Assembly: GCA_007844125.1 (NCBI GenBank)
Contig: CM017569.1
Span: 7,172,583-7,236,582 of the forward strand
Length of the DNA stretch: 64,000 nt
Direction of reading: 5' to 3'
From: Sinonovacula constricta
Taxonomy: Eukaryota > Mollusca > Bivalvia > Cardiida > Solecurtidae
In this document: piece by piece, positions 13,308-25,520 of the stretch
Layout: each line of letters opens with the position of its first letter
Position numbering within the stretch: the first letter of the stretch is position 1
Notes under the pieces: generated by a model
Told to the model about the DNA's origin: nothing
What the model saw: only the letters and a program-made list of their open reading frames with translations
Databases searched by the model: none
Position numbers and translations under genes: made by a program

Positions 13308-13625
13308 ACATCACCGGAACCCACGGTAGATATTCCCAGAAGCCACGGTAAATATTTCCAGAACCCACTGTAGATATTCCCAGAACCCACGGTAAATATT
13401 CCCAGAACCCACGGTAGATATTCCCAGAACCCACGGTAGATATTCCCAGAACCCACGGTAGATATTCCCAGAACCCAAGATATTCCCAGAACCCACGGTA
13501 GATATTCCCAGAACCCACGGAAGATATTTCCAGAACCCACGGTAAATATTCCCGGAACCCACGGTAGATATTCCAAGACCCCACGGTAAATATTCCGTTA
13601 TCACTGCATACATATACCGTGGGTT
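13308..13625. repeat. 22-bp minisatellite
   Basis: About 13 copies of CCCAGAACCCACGGTAGATATT with small variants (AAATATT, GAAGATATT) and one shortened unit near 13470. Because 22 is not a multiple of 3, all three minus-strand frames stay open and give overlapping Gly/Trp/Tyr-rich peptides. These are repeat artefacts. Confidence 0.96.
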
Positions 13626-15518
13626 ACTTGGCAATAAAAGTTTATCATGAATATCTGCATTAAGCCTTTAACTGACGCCGTGTCCAAAACGGCAAGGACA
13701 TTTAGCCAAGTTATTCGTTTTATTTTCGTTCCTTACAGTTTATGTCGCAGGTAAGTGTGGCCATCTTAATATTGACAACAATTTCAAGCTTCAATTTAAG
13801 AATGAGATCGATGTAATGCACAATTTCACAGGACCACTGGTTGCTACGAATATTCATGAAAATGAACTTTTACCAGCCTTATATCCAAGGGCCACCATGA
13901 GAGCAGTGCGGTGTAGGTCCCGACAATGCTGCGAGACAAACAGGGCCCCTTATATTGGCTGGTCGATCATAAAAATGGTCATAAAACATATTGTTAGTTC
14001 ATCGTGCATCATATTTAATTATCGTGATTGGAGAGGTAAGGTCACACTTACTTAAACATCAACAATAATACCATCAGCAATGGTGGATGTAATTTAATTT
14101 TATTAAATTTGTATTGCGTATAGAACAGAACAGAACATATTTTATTCACATTTGTACTCATGTACATCATCGTATTACAAATACAATATACAAATAAAGT
14201 ATCCGATTGTATTTATTAATATAAACAAGAAGAAATAAAAATGACAATACATTAAGCTTTTTGCGGAAAGTTGCATTATAAAAAACATAAAAGAAACAAC
14301 ATTAGAGAATGAACTTTATGTATTATTAACACCTATGTTTTTAGTTGTCTTCAGTTAATAAATGAGCTTAAAGTAAACATTAGAATGTTGCTTATAAATA
14401 AAAACTTAAAGCAATAAAATGCTAAAATGCTTATTCTTGTATGAACTTTGCCATGTGCATGTTCAAATATCGCTGTTTTCAAAGTCAGGATATCTTTTAA
14501 ATCATATTACATTAAATATTTAAATAAATTAACAATTTCAATGTAAAAAAATGAGATGGTATAATCAACAGAAGAAAGAGCATTTAGCACTATTTTCGAC
14601 AACCATAAAGGACCCTGAAGTCCTCGAAGGTCTATCAACATAAACGTATAAAACAACATATACCGCCCAATGGACGACAAATGGTCACAATAACATATGC
14701 AGGTCACTTAAACTGAAATAAGTGTTATGAAAAGATCAAAGCAAAAATCTACATAAATAACAAAGAGTGCAAAATTATTGCCATTACTTTCACCCCTTTT
14801 TATCAATTGGACAAAATTTTACTTGGCAAAAGCAATTTACCCAAATACTGAAATATGTTTGCTTTAATATAGAAATATGTCGCTATGTATTGTTTCCTCG
14901 GGTCAGACTTATAGGGAATTTCAAATACATAATGTCGGCGTTTACATTAAAACGTATGCTAGTTATGTGTATTTTTAGGGATATCACCGATTACTCGATC
15001 GGAAATTTATACCCGAGAATTAAAAACTATTCGAGTACTCGGTAAATGGGGAAGTAGAATTAAATTGACAAAACAATAAATTCATTTTGAGTCAATCGTC
15101 AATTGTTTATGTATAAAAGATTTATTGTATATTTTAAATGTACTATATTTTAAACTTACCCATGTAATTGTCAAAACATGGCAACATGCTTGGCTGAAAC
15201 CTTCTTAAAGTCTTAAAACTATAGTATAAGTGTATAATGGGGTAAGATATTGCTGTTTTAAGCGTTAATTTGTTTTGAAACATGCATTATGCTTAACGAA
15301 ATATTCAACGACACCCAAACAATCGTTTAACCTGTCTAACCTTGAACTATCCCATTACACGAATGGATAAAGTGGCATCTCAGTCCAGTCATTACCTGAG
15401 GAAGGGTTCATTGTTTAACGACCTCCGCCCTGTGACATTCTTGTGTATAATAAACAAATTTACTGTTTTGCGACCTTTCTAGATGTGATCTCATAGCAGT
15501 GTGTTTTATTAACCTGGT
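13626..15518. other. No gene; possible LINE tail on the minus strand
   Basis: At about 14121-14160 the minus strand reads AATAAAATATGTTCTGTTC with short TGTTC repeats, which resembles the 3' tail of a non-LTR retrotransposon. No reverse-transcriptase frame was found upstream on that strand, so the call is weak. The rest is AT-rich without support for genes. Confidence 0.35.
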
Positions 15519-15536
15519 GGGGGGGGGGGGGGGGGG
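15519..15536. repeat. Poly-G tract (18 G)
   Basis: An uninterrupted run of G after CCTGGT. Read length here may be uncertain in assembly. Confidence 0.95.
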
Positions 15537-15778
15537 CGCAGGCGGGCTCTAACAAATGCCATTTCCATCTCATTCAACTCTATGGGACAATGACTGTCGC
15601 CATCATTTGACACTGAAATAAAATCAAAAATCATCGATTCTGACTGCCAGCAGGTGCTATGGCGAGACGGAGGCTTGCTGGACAGACATTACATTTTTGC
15701 AATAAAGACAAATGTGCTTTATATGGTTATGTACGGTAGTACACCAGCGTTTAAGGTTACACTAGTCGATTAAGGGGT

Positions 15779-16449
15779 TGTTGACCGTTCTAGTATTAAT
15801 GACGTATTTCGCATGACGTAGCATTCGCGTAACTGCTAGAAAGAGAAAGATTACGCTAGAAAATTCATTTGTTTATTTTAAACTGGGTTAAGAGAATGTT
15901 CTGGGTTTCGTGAATGTTCTAGAGACTTCTGCGTTCTAGAAATTCTTGGTTCTATCTAAGGGCTGGTGAGCCGATTTAAGTTGGAAGTTTTGACATATAG
16001 TTGAATAATGTTTGCATCTTCTATATTAAATCTTTCTGTGTTGGAACTTACGTGGACTTATTATATTCTACAGTGATATAAATATTAAAGTGTTGGATTT
16101 GGAATTATATCATTTACTTTCGTGTATTGTTCTACCTTTGAGTTATTTCAACTGTGCGTATCTACGAGGACATTCTACCAAAAACTCTTCAGGATTATTC
16201 GACGTTGGATTATAAATTGGACTGTTAAAGGGACACCTCCTAAAGGGACAAACTGTAAGCTAACATTTATTTTGCCTTCTCAAATTTTGTCTGATATATT
16301 TGTTATTATTTTGTTACGCCATAGATGTAATTGTTTATTGAAATAAAACTTTATTGTACTAGTTTGTTGCTGGCTTGTTACACCATTTCGTCGTTTAATA
16401 ACCGTGTCATTTTATTAATAAATTTTAAATAGCGACACCGATCGTAACA
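15779..16449 (+). repeat. 5' LTR (start inferred)
   Basis: The 3' edge is set by the primer site 6 bases downstream and by the end ATAGCGACACCGATCGTAACA, which recurs as the end of the element at 21545. The start TGTTG at 15779 is chosen because it gives TGTT...AACA ends. A purine/TTC-rich segment with several TTCTAGA-like dyads lies at about 15899-15950. The left boundary is uncertain because the 3' LTR is too eroded to compare. Confidence 0.55.
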
Positions 16450-16454
16450 GAAAT

Positions 16455-16472
16455 TGGGGGCTCGTCCAGGAT
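16455..16472 (+). other. Primer binding site, tRNA-Pro type
   Basis: TGGGGGCTCGTCCAGGAT differs at one base from the 18-nt tRNA-Pro primer site known from gammaretroviruses (recollection). It lies 5 bases after the LTR end, as expected. Confidence 0.8.
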
Positions 16473-17960
16473 TTGAAACATGAAAGGATAACTCTGTTAT
16501 TTGTGTGTATTTTTTATGTATTTTTTATGTTTAGAACAAATATTTCTACAACCCAGCAACAAGCTTTTAATTTGGATAATTATGTAAAGTCGCCTACGCA
16601 GGAGGAGTTTAATTTAGCCAAAAAGACTGATTCGTTCGACATCTCCGTTCGTTGTAATGTTCTTGGAATTAAAGCATCCATGCGAAAACAGGCCTATTCA
16701 AACTTTAATTGACGACAACATATTTTCGACTGACTTTATGTCGTTCGTAAAGGAAGATTTCTCAGACCAGGACTTACAATTAAAAAGGCAATTAAAGAAA
16801 TTAAGCATTGAAAGAGAAGAGCAAATAGAATTAGTAAGGTTAAAGTTGGAAGAAAAGAAAATGGAACGAGAAAGAGAACAAGAATAGAGAGGACGAGAAA
16901 GAGAACGAGAAAGAGAAAGAGAAAAAGAACGAGAAGGAGAATGAGAAGAGAGAGAACAGAACGAGAAAGAGAACGAGAAAGAGAACGAGAGAGAGAGAAA
17001 GAACAAAAAAGAGAAATAGAGCGGGAAGAAAGAGAGCGAGACAGGCAGTTTTAGTTAGAATTGAAGAAACTTGAAAGAGCAGACCAGACACCCATTCAAA
17101 ATAATGCATTTGATGTGTCAAAGAATATTAGACTTGTTCCTCCATTTCAAGAAAAGGATGTTGACAAATACTTTTAACATTTTGAGATAGTTGTAGATAA
17201 CTTGAAATGGCCAAAAGAGCACTGGACTTTTTTTCTGCTAACTGTTCTGTTAGGTAAGGCACGTGAAATCTGCACACAGTTAAGCATTGAACAGTGTTCT
17301 AACTATGATATTGTCAAAGATTACATCCTAACAGGCTATGAACTGGTCCCTGAGGCATATAGACAAAATTTAGGAATTGTAAAAACGAAACCAATCAAAC
17401 ACATGTTGAGTTTGCTAGATCAAAAACACAATTGTTTGACCGATGGTAAAGGAATAGAACAAGACCATGCAAAATTACGGCAGCTTATGCTTATTAAAGA
17501 GTTTAAACGCTGCGTCCAACCTGACATTACGACTTTTATTGATGAAATGCAAGTTGAAACTTTAGATGAAGCTGCTCGTTTGGCTGATGACAATTCTTTG
17601 ACTCACAAGCTCTTATTTGTTCCTAAACCAAACTTCACATCTACACTTAGCACTACAAGAAATACCAATTCAAGTCCACATGCAAATGCTAAGTTAAAAC
17701 ACAATAGTAATTGTACTGGCTTTTCAAGTCAGTTCATTTCACACAAACCGTCTGGTGAACGAAATACCTTATCTAATGTTACTTGCAATTATTGCAAGAA
17801 GACTGGTTACCTCATTTCTGACTGTTTAAAATTAAAGCAGTCTGGTGGTGGATACAAACCAACGGGCCTCACCTCTTTCAAGTCAAGGCCACAGACTTGT
17901 GTCGAAGTTGACACTTTTGATCAAGCTAACAAACCTGATTTCTTGCCAAAGGCAAAATAG
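16473..17960 (+). pseudogene. gag remnant of the LTR element
   Basis: Broken into three frames: 16473-16712, 16657-16887 and 17202-17960. Between them, about 16855-17050 is an expanded (GARE)n tract that would encode Arg/Glu repeats but has stops. After it comes a capsid-like segment typical of Gypsy gags, with RLVPPFQEKDVDKYF then a stop at 17176, KWPKEHW and YELVPEAYRQ. Near the end, CNYCKKTGYLISDC (about 17785-17826) matches the CX2CX4HX4C zinc knuckle except that the His is Tyr. Function in life: particle assembly and RNA packaging. Confidence 0.82.
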
Positions 17961-18012
17961 CCTTTTCATGTCGTTGAATGTTCAAAGCCAATTCTGACTA
18001 TTATGGATAGTT

Positions 18013-18276
18013 ATGAGCCATTTATGTCAAATGGTTTTGTATCATTCTTGCCAACCTACCCCTATTAAGATATTAAGAGACACAGGTGCATCCCAATCTC
18101 TTATTTTAGCAGACATTCTGCCGTTTTCCGAGCAGACCTTCTCTGAAGTTTGTGTTGTTATTCAGGGTGTGGAATGTGGTTCTTTAAGTGTTCCTCTCCA
18201 TAACATTGTTTTGTCTTCCACTTTTGTTAGTGGTGTAGTGTCTGTCGGTCTTAGATCTTCATTACCTTTTTGCTAG
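18013..18276 (+). pseudogene. Retroelement aspartic protease domain
   Basis: Contains ILRDTGASQSLI, the DTG active-site signature of retropepsins, followed by a plausible protease beta-sheet region through SVGLRSSLP. The frame is separate from gag, so frameshifts are present. Family role: cleavage of the Gag-Pol polyprotein. Confidence 0.8.
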
Positions 18277-18559
18277 GCAACGACGCTGGAGATAAGGCCG
18301 TGTTAAACCCACTCGTAACTGACACAGCTATCATGGACAAACGTCCTGATCCTGCTGAACAGGAAATTCCTGATCTTTATCCTTCTAGTGCAGTAACCGT
18401 TCTATGTCTAGCAAAACTATCCCGTCACATTCTGATATGTCAACATTTTCAACTGATTCGACATTCATTCAATGACAAATTTGATAAAAAAAAGTTCAAG
18501 GTCACAACTTGTTCAGGACAAACACAGTGATTCAGATATTTCTTGCTTGTTCGAGAAGG

Positions 18560-19730
18560 TTTTACCTGAGAATGAGATTTCACGTGCGCAGGTCGGTTAT
18601 TATGTACGGAATGGTGTTTTGATGAGTAAATGAAGACCACCAGATGGTGCAGTTGATGATGTTTGGGCGGTTAACTATCACATTGTAAATCCTTGTCCGT
18701 ATATATAAGTAATTTTAAGTGTGGCTCATGAATCACCTACGTCTGGTCATCTGGGTATCACAAAGACTTACAATAAAATCCATAACCACTTCTTCTGGCC
18801 AGGTCTTAAGTCTGACCTGTCTCAATACTGCAACTCTTGTCACACTTGTCAAGTGGTTGGTTAACCAAATCAAAATATTCCCAAAGCTCCCTTACAGCCC
18901 ATTCCTGCATTTGAGGAACCGTTTAGTCGAATAAGACCTTTGCCTTAGAAATAGTCAGGAAATCAGTATCTCTTGACCATCATGTGTGCTTCGACACTTT
19001 TTCCTGAAGCAATACCTTTAAGGAATATTCAGTCAAAATCGATTGTCAAGGCTCTTGTCAAATTCTTCACATTTGTTGGCCTCCCTAAGTCATTCAATCG
19101 GACCAAGATTCGAATTTCATGTCTGGTATTTTTCAGCAAGTCATGCATGAGCTAAGAATCAAACAATATAGGTCATCTGCTTATCATCCTGAAAGTTAAG
19201 GTGCTTTGGAGAGACATTGAAAAACATGATTCGTACTTATTGCTTTGACACTGACAAAAAATGGGATAATAGAATCCCATTGTTCTTGTTTGCAGTCAGG
19301 AAGTCAATTCAGGAGTCTCTTGGATTTAGTCCATTTGAACTTGTGTTTGGTCACTCTGTTCGTGGACCGTTAAACTTCTTAAGGAGAAGTTCCTGTCTGA
19401 TGATGAGCTATCATTGAACTTGTTGAAGTATATATCTGATATCCAAGAAAGGTTATCAAAAGCTTGTGAATTAGCAAGTTCATATCTCAAAGCGGCCTAG
19501 GGAAAAATGAAAAAAGATATGATATTAATACTCAAACGAGATCTTTCAAACCAGATGACCAGGTTCTAGCACTATTGCCAATCCCAGGAAAACCATTGCA
19601 AGCTAGATACTTTGGGCCTAACATTGTTGAGAAGAAAGTCAGTGACCTCAATTACATAATACTCACTCCAGGGAGAGAAAAGAAAAACAAATGTGCCATG
19701 TTAACATGTTGAAATTGTACATTGACAGAA
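18560..19730 (+). pseudogene. Integrase domain placed upstream of RT
   Basis: Order of recognisable pieces: the H2C2 zinc module (SGHLGITKTYNKIHNHFFWP then CNSCHTC, about 18735-18846); central core pieces (LFPEAIPLRN, FTFVGLPKSF, YRSSAYHPES, about 18995-19195); a FSPFELVFGHSVRGPL block near 19325; and a C-terminal GPY/F-like module (LQARYFGPNIVEKKV, about 19600-19645). Several stops and frameshifts interrupt it. The retroviral-type HHCC plus GPY/F assigns it to Gypsy-type and not Copia-type integrase. Confidence 0.82.
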
Positions 19731-19790
19731 AAAGCCAAAATGTTAGTAAACCTGTGTCCGTTGTTCACTCTGTTCCATCTCATTTAGACA

Positions 19791-21257
19791 TTGATAATTC
19801 AGTTAGTGGATCCTTGTCCAATTAAGCTGAATAACTCGAACATTCTGAGGAACATTGATGGGAAATTCATTCATCTGGAACCGAATCAAAGAGCACAGTT
19901 GAAACAATTTGTTAGTGAATTCCAACACGTGTTTCCTTACATTCCAACACGAATTGATAAAATCAAACACGATGCTATCGTTGAAAAAGAAGCTGCTATT
20001 AAACAACATCCATACAGAATGAATTCATCAAAAGAACAATATCTAAAAGAAGAAATAAAGTTCTTATTAGACAATGACTTATTGAGCCTAGTCAGAGCAA
20101 ATACAGTTCACCGTGTATCCTTGTGCCTAAACCAGATGGAATATACTAGTATAGACTTTGCATTGACTACCGGCAGATCAATATCATCACAAAGACGGAT
20201 TCATATCCTATACCAATGATGGATCATTGTATTGGCAAAGTTGAAAAAGCCAAATTTGTTACCAAGTTCGATATTCTGAAAGGATTCTGGCAAGGACCAC
20301 TTACAGACCGTGCAAAGGAATTGTCTGCATTTGTGACACCAGGTGGACTGTACCAATTCAAGGTTATGGCACTAGGCATGAAGAATTCACCAGCAACGTT
20401 ACAACAACTCATTAACTCTGTCATTTCTGGACTTGACGGGTGCGATGCCTACATCGACGACGTCATCATCTACTCTGAAACGTTTGCCGAACAACTGGAA
20501 ATCATCAGATCTTTTTTCAACAGATTGAGTGAGGCAAGGCTAACCATCAACATGGATAAAAGTGAATTTTGTCATGCTACGTTGACTTTTTTTCAGGACA
20601 TGTTGTGGGACAGGGTCATGTAAAATCTATTGATGCAAAAGTTATGGCTATTTCTGAGTTTCCAATACCTACATGTAAAAAGCAATTGATGCGATTTCGG
20701 TATGGCAGTCTATTACAGAAATTTTTGTAAAAACTTTTCTGACATTGCAGAAGCTTTGACAAACCTTCTCAAAAAAGTTAAAACATTTTATGGAATCTTG
20801 AATGTCAAACTGTATCCGACAAATTGAAAGCTGTACTTAAGAGCTCACCAATTCTTTTAGCACCAGACTTTGGTAAAGGTTTTTTAATGGCTGTTCATGC
20901 TAGTGACGTCGGTGCTGGTGCAGTTCTGTTACAATCAGATAGTGTATTGATCATCCCTTGTGTTATTTCTCAAAGAAGTTTAAGAAACATCAGAAAAATT
21001 ATTCTGCGATTGAAAAAGACTGTCTTGCTATTAGTTTTGCTATACAACATTTTGACGTGTATTTAACTTCTTTAGTTAAACCTATTGTTGTATTCAGTAA
21101 CCACAATCCTCTTAAGTTCTAACTCAAGTTATAGAACAAAAACTAAAGGTTACTAATGTGGAGCCTGCTCTAACAAGAGTTTGATTTAGAAATCAAACAC
21201 ATTAAAAGAAAAGACAATGTTATACCTGTTATACCTGATGCTCTGTCTCGTATGTAA
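19791..21257 (+). pseudogene. Reverse transcriptase and RNase H
   Basis: Pieces at 19791-20219, 20216-20623 and 20824-21066 join across frameshifts. The middle piece is well preserved: KFDILKGFWQ, ELSAFVTPGGLYQFKVMALG and YIDDVIIYS (palm catalytic Asp pair). RNase H shows AVHASDVGAGAVLLQ, where the usual first catalytic Asp (VDASDVGAG in relatives) is His. The C-terminal signature IKRKDNV...PDALSR ends at about 21257. The domain order places this after integrase. Confidence 0.87.
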
Positions 21258-21504
21258 TTGTGTTAACTGATTGGCACACTATGTTATTACAACATGTTAT
21301 TTCAAAAGGTTACATTTTTAACCTTTGTATAACTGTTATTGTGTTATATTGAATACAATTTGTTTTGATATGATGTCTGTTAAATATGTTATACATGCAT
21401 TTTTTTATTTGTAACACTAAATTGTGTGAATTTGAAATACCATATGTTTTGATATTACATCTGTTTAACATATTTAATATTCTAAAAAAGAGTCATTGCA
21501 GAAA

Positions 21505-21545
21505 TCTGTTTTAATAAATCTTGAATAGCGACACCGGTCGTAACA
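21505..21545 (+). repeat. 3' LTR remnant
   Basis: TTTTAATAAATCTTGAATAG then CGACACCGGTCGTAACA matches the last ~42 bp of the 5' LTR with two or three changes. Nothing upstream between 21258 and 21500 clearly matches the rest of the 5' LTR, so the 3' LTR is deleted or rearranged. Confidence 0.75.
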
Positions 21546-21650
21546 CCGTTGGTAGGAAAAGGCAATGGTTGTGATGGGCATTGAATAGTATGAACAGACG
21601 GAAATGTAAGCATATAAGAGGGCATTATAGCTTAAATATCCTGTACACCA

Positions 21651-21775
21651 GGGGCGGATCCAGAAAAGTTTGGTGAGGTTATGAATCGAGATCAATTCAA
21701 CTTTATCGCAGTAAATACTAGATATATATACACTGTAAGGGACCCTTAATTTAACCTAAGCAGTCAACAGAAAAA
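21651..21775 (+). repeat. Dispersed hAT-like element end (copy 1)
   Basis: Begins CAGGGGCGGATCCAGAAAA, a form common at ends of hAT-type elements, and continues through TAGGGTCCCTTA-like and CAGTCAACAG blocks. An inverted, diverged copy is at 36718-36852. The opposite end was not found. Confidence 0.65.
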
Positions 21776-21840
21776 GAATTACTTTAAAAGCTTAGTATTT
21801 TAAGCTTACATGTATGTTTTTCACAACTCTACTCATTTAG

Positions 21841-21844
21841 ACAC

Positions 21845-21880
<36 letters not shown>
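21841..21880. repeat. (CA)n microsatellite
   Basis: About 40 bp of CA dinucleotides with one CG interruption. Confidence 0.97.
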
Positions 21881-21882
<2 letters not shown>

Positions 21883-23629
21883 GATATTTGCCTGCTGTAC
21901 ATTTAACATAAATCAGCATATGTGTGATTCTTTTTATCGACTAATCTAGTACGTTATGCGAACTTGTAGGTCGCATACATGTATGTCAATGGCGCCCGAC
22001 CGGTTTAGTATCTTAGTGATATGTTGGCATTATTAGATACTCTATCACAATAGCAGAGCTGTTACTTATTTTCCTTTTGTTCGGTTCTGACATTGCCTCC
22101 GGCTGTTTACAGATCAGTACAATGATTTTGTCCATTGTATTCAAATATCCAGGGAGGTAACGTTTACTAGCTCACATCTGTGCCACATGCTTCCAAGGTT
22201 AGGCTGCTGACCGCATTGTTTCGAGGCTTCTCCACGTCTCAGAATACTTCGAAATTTATGTTATTTATAATCATAGTGTTAAATGTAAAGCGTGAATAAA
22301 CACAAACAATAAAATTAATTTGAAATGTAATTCATTGTTGTGGTAATTGCTTATAAATAATAATCACCGTGGATGCTGAATGTCCTTTAATATGTTGTAG
22401 TTTGTAATTTAACCCCTCTGGCTGTTTTATTATTTATTCGTCATTATTTATGTTTTGTACCTAAATTATGCACAAGCGAGCTGGTGTTAGCTTGATCGTT
22501 AAACATCTTAACGATGAGTTAACTCGACAAGTGGTAGTATTATATAATTACATGATATGATGTGGTGGCATGGTCAAACAGTGAAAAACTGTATGAATAC
22601 AAAACAACCGGATGTTAATATAAGTATCCCCAGCCTGTTTAAACTAGAAAAAAATGTGATCATAAGATATAAAACTAATCAAACTTGGAAATTATTAATA
22701 AACCACAACACAGAGCTCGTAGAAAAACAGCATCCAGTGAAACATGGTACGTGCGTTGTATACAGTAACCATAGGGCGATAGTGACCACATCTCGTGTCT
22801 TGCTTTTCGGGGCTTAACCTTCTGTTCCTGTCCAGTAAATCGAAAGTAGAGTTGTATACTTTGAAACATTCTATAAACGATGATGTGGCCAGATTTTATT
22901 CAACTCTATATTCATTCTCATCATATTCGGTCTTTTCCGTAAACGTTCGGAAAAGAACGTCGAAGGTAATAGTATGAATACACCGTTATTCTCGGTACGT
23001 GCTTCGGTCTTCCTACATCAAAAAGTAGCTCTTGTACATTTGAAGATAGTTAGGTTTTCAATTTTTTAAAAAAAACGCAATTAAATAATTAAAATGTTGT
23101 TGTTTTTTCACAGCTTTTTGAAAAACTACATTAGACGCTACAGTAAAAAACAGGTTTACAACTTATATAAGAGCTACATTCACTATTCGGTACTGAAAGT
23201 ACCTATTAGGTTTTAAAAAGTAACATTTACATAATTTAATTAGACACAATTCGATATAGGATTTTATCATATAAACTAGGGTTTTAAGTTTTATACATTA
23301 TGCAGCAAAAATATAAGTGCATTTCATGAGAAGTCGTATGACCATTAAATACACTCCAATATACGAAAACATGACACCTTAATGCATATCATAGCATACA
23401 TACGAAAGTTTAATGAGTTATATGATGAGATCACTTAACAAAGCACATCTCAGGAGAAGACATGACAATTAAGATTGCCGGATTAATAAATATACACTAT
23501 AACCTAAATAGACAGACACAACATCAACCCTTCAATTCGTGTTGTGTAATACGCCAAGTAGGCACTACATGAATAAACGCTGTCACATTACGTTGTTCAT
23601 TTTCTAAGGACAATTATCTTAAAAAAATA
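21881..23629. other. No feature seen
   Basis: AT-rich, with no exon, repeat or RNA gene recognised on either strand. Confidence 0.5.
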
Positions 23630-25520
23630 TCTAACAACATAACAGAATAATAAATAAAATCCCCAAAGACCTTTGGACAAATAGCACTTGTAAACGTAAT
23701 AAAGAAACATACGTTTCTATTTCCCTCAAAAACTACAATTGCATTTGGTTTTCTTGATACAGACTATTGTTGATCCAGTGATTTTGTTAGATAAAGACTT
23801 AATTTCCAAATCATTTTTGTGTTATTAGTCATGATTAATTCTGTAAACTTGAACATATTTGGGTTGAGGTAATAACAAGCGGGAATAAGTTCTTTTCTTA
23901 TACTTTCATACATCTTACATTCTAAAACAAAGTGAAACTCATCTTCTAATTTATCGCAAATGCTGCATTTGCCTTAATTTATTGGTGTTCCAATGGGTTT
24001 CTTCCATCTACCAGTCTCATTGTGTAATCTATGAGATGATACTCGAATACGTGTAAGGTTAATTTTATTTTTGACAATATTTATTGTGTCTAGGTAAGGT
24101 TGAAACATGACAGTGGCAATGTGTCTGTAAGAAATTGCTCTGCTTGAATCACGTAATCTGCTATTTCAGTTCTGTAAGAATTGATCATGAATTCTTTGCT
24201 AAGCTAGAGTGAGAAAAATATTTTTGTTGCCAACTGATTGGTAGTACCATGCTTCACCAAATCACAGTGTCAAAAGCAATTGTTTTAACAAGGAACACCA
24301 ATTTTTAATCTGAGGCTTATTCAGTTGGTCTTAGTAAAGTGCATTATATACGATATAGATAAGTTTCTTTGGATCTGAGTGTAGTATTTTGATCCAGAAC
24401 TTAATAAGGTTATATAACCTTATGTTTTGTAGAGGCATTCTACCTACTTCACCATAGACAAAATCATTCTGAGTAGATTTTTAACATTTAATAACCTCTT
24501 GCAGAACTGTAAGTGTACTTTTTCAAAAGCATGTCCTTGGTGAAAAGACCATGTTTCACTACTGTAATTTAAAATAGGTCTAGTTAATTTGTCAAAGAGT
24601 TCTTTTGTGCTTTATGCCAGTATTAGTAAATTTACGTAAATACTTTTTTAGTTTAAAAATAGCTTTTAATGGCTTTCCTGCTAAAGCGTTTTGAACTGAC
24701 AGGTGAGATCTACCTGAGGTGAATACTAGACCCAGATAAGCAAATTTGTTAACAATGTCTAACTGAGACCCTTCAAAGTGAAAAGAAACGTTATTAGGAA
24801 TACTGCCGCCTTTGCGAAACATCATTATCTTTGTTTTATTAGTGTTAACCATTAATCTCCATTTACTACAATAGTCTGACAAAAAAATTTCCTGAAGTTC
24901 TTTGCTACTTTTTGCAAAGATCAGCATATAAAATAAGAAACAGCTTAAACGTTTATATATCTACTCCATCTGAGCCTTTGTCTATAAAATGGCTTTCAAT
25001 GTTATTTACAAATGTAGCAAATAGAAATGGAGACTGACACTCACCTTGTCTGACTCCCAGATGAAAAGCAAAAATGTTACTTAACTCATTTTGATATATA
25101 ACTCTGCATTAAACATCATCATACATAGATCTTATCGATGCCAACATTTTCCCTCTTATGCCTAGTTTGATTAATTAATTGCATCCAGAGTTTATCTCTT
25201 GATACATAATCAAATACCTTACTAAAATCGATGAAAGCACTTTTAGCTGTTATTTATCATATGGTTATTAATCCCCTGTAGAGCAAAAATATTACCATTA
25301 GTACCCATGATTACTCTAAAATCAGCTTGTGCCTCAATGTACACCCCATTTGTTTCTACCCATTTACATAATTTATTATTTAGAACCCTTGTAAAAAGTT
25401 TTCCTAATGTACTAAGTAAGGTAATACCCTTTAATTATTATTAACTTCATTTATGCTTCCATTTTTTGTGCAGGGGAATTATAAAACCCTCTGACCATGA
25501 ATCTGGAAAGTTACCGAGAT
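23630..25520 (-). pseudogene. 5'-truncated non-LTR retrotransposon (reverse transcriptase)
   Basis: Read on the minus strand, the RT motifs come in the normal order: PLHKKWKHK near 25480, GITLLSTLGKLFTRVLN near 25430-25380, EAQADFR, a degraded YADDMLIFA box at about 24930, and KWRLMVNTNKTKIM and FAYLGLVFTSG in the open piece 24927-24592. A C-terminal region with CSICDKLEDEFHFVLEC (a CCHC-like RT tail) follows near 23970-23920. Many stops and frameshifts are present and no endonuclease was found. The family was not assigned with confidence. Confidence 0.8.

Larger units (their letters stand above)
15779..21545 (+). mobile_element. Decayed Ty3/Gypsy-related LTR retrotransposon, order gag-PR-IN-RT-RH
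   Basis: The element has a proposed 5' LTR (15779-16449), a tRNA-Pro-type primer site, a gag with a capsid-like region and a zinc knuckle, a DTG protease, an H2C2 integrase with a GPY/F-like C-terminus, then reverse transcriptase (YIDD) and RNase H, and a 3' LTR remnant ending at 21545. Integrase clearly precedes reverse transcriptase, the arrangement described for Gmr1-like Gypsy elements and not that of ordinary Gypsy. Stops and frameshifts throughout show it is dead. No convincing target-site duplication was found. Confidence 0.85.

Noticed and set aside
13268..13634. Three overlapping minus-strand ORFs of about 100 residues
   Set aside because: All arise from the 22-bp minisatellite, which stays open in every frame on that strand.
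15890..15950. Heat-shock elements in the proposed LTR
   Set aside because: TTC/GAA blocks occur, but no perfect three-block array was found.
16698..17121. Minus-strand Ser/Phe/Leu-rich ORFs
   Set aside because: They are the complement of the gag GARE tract.
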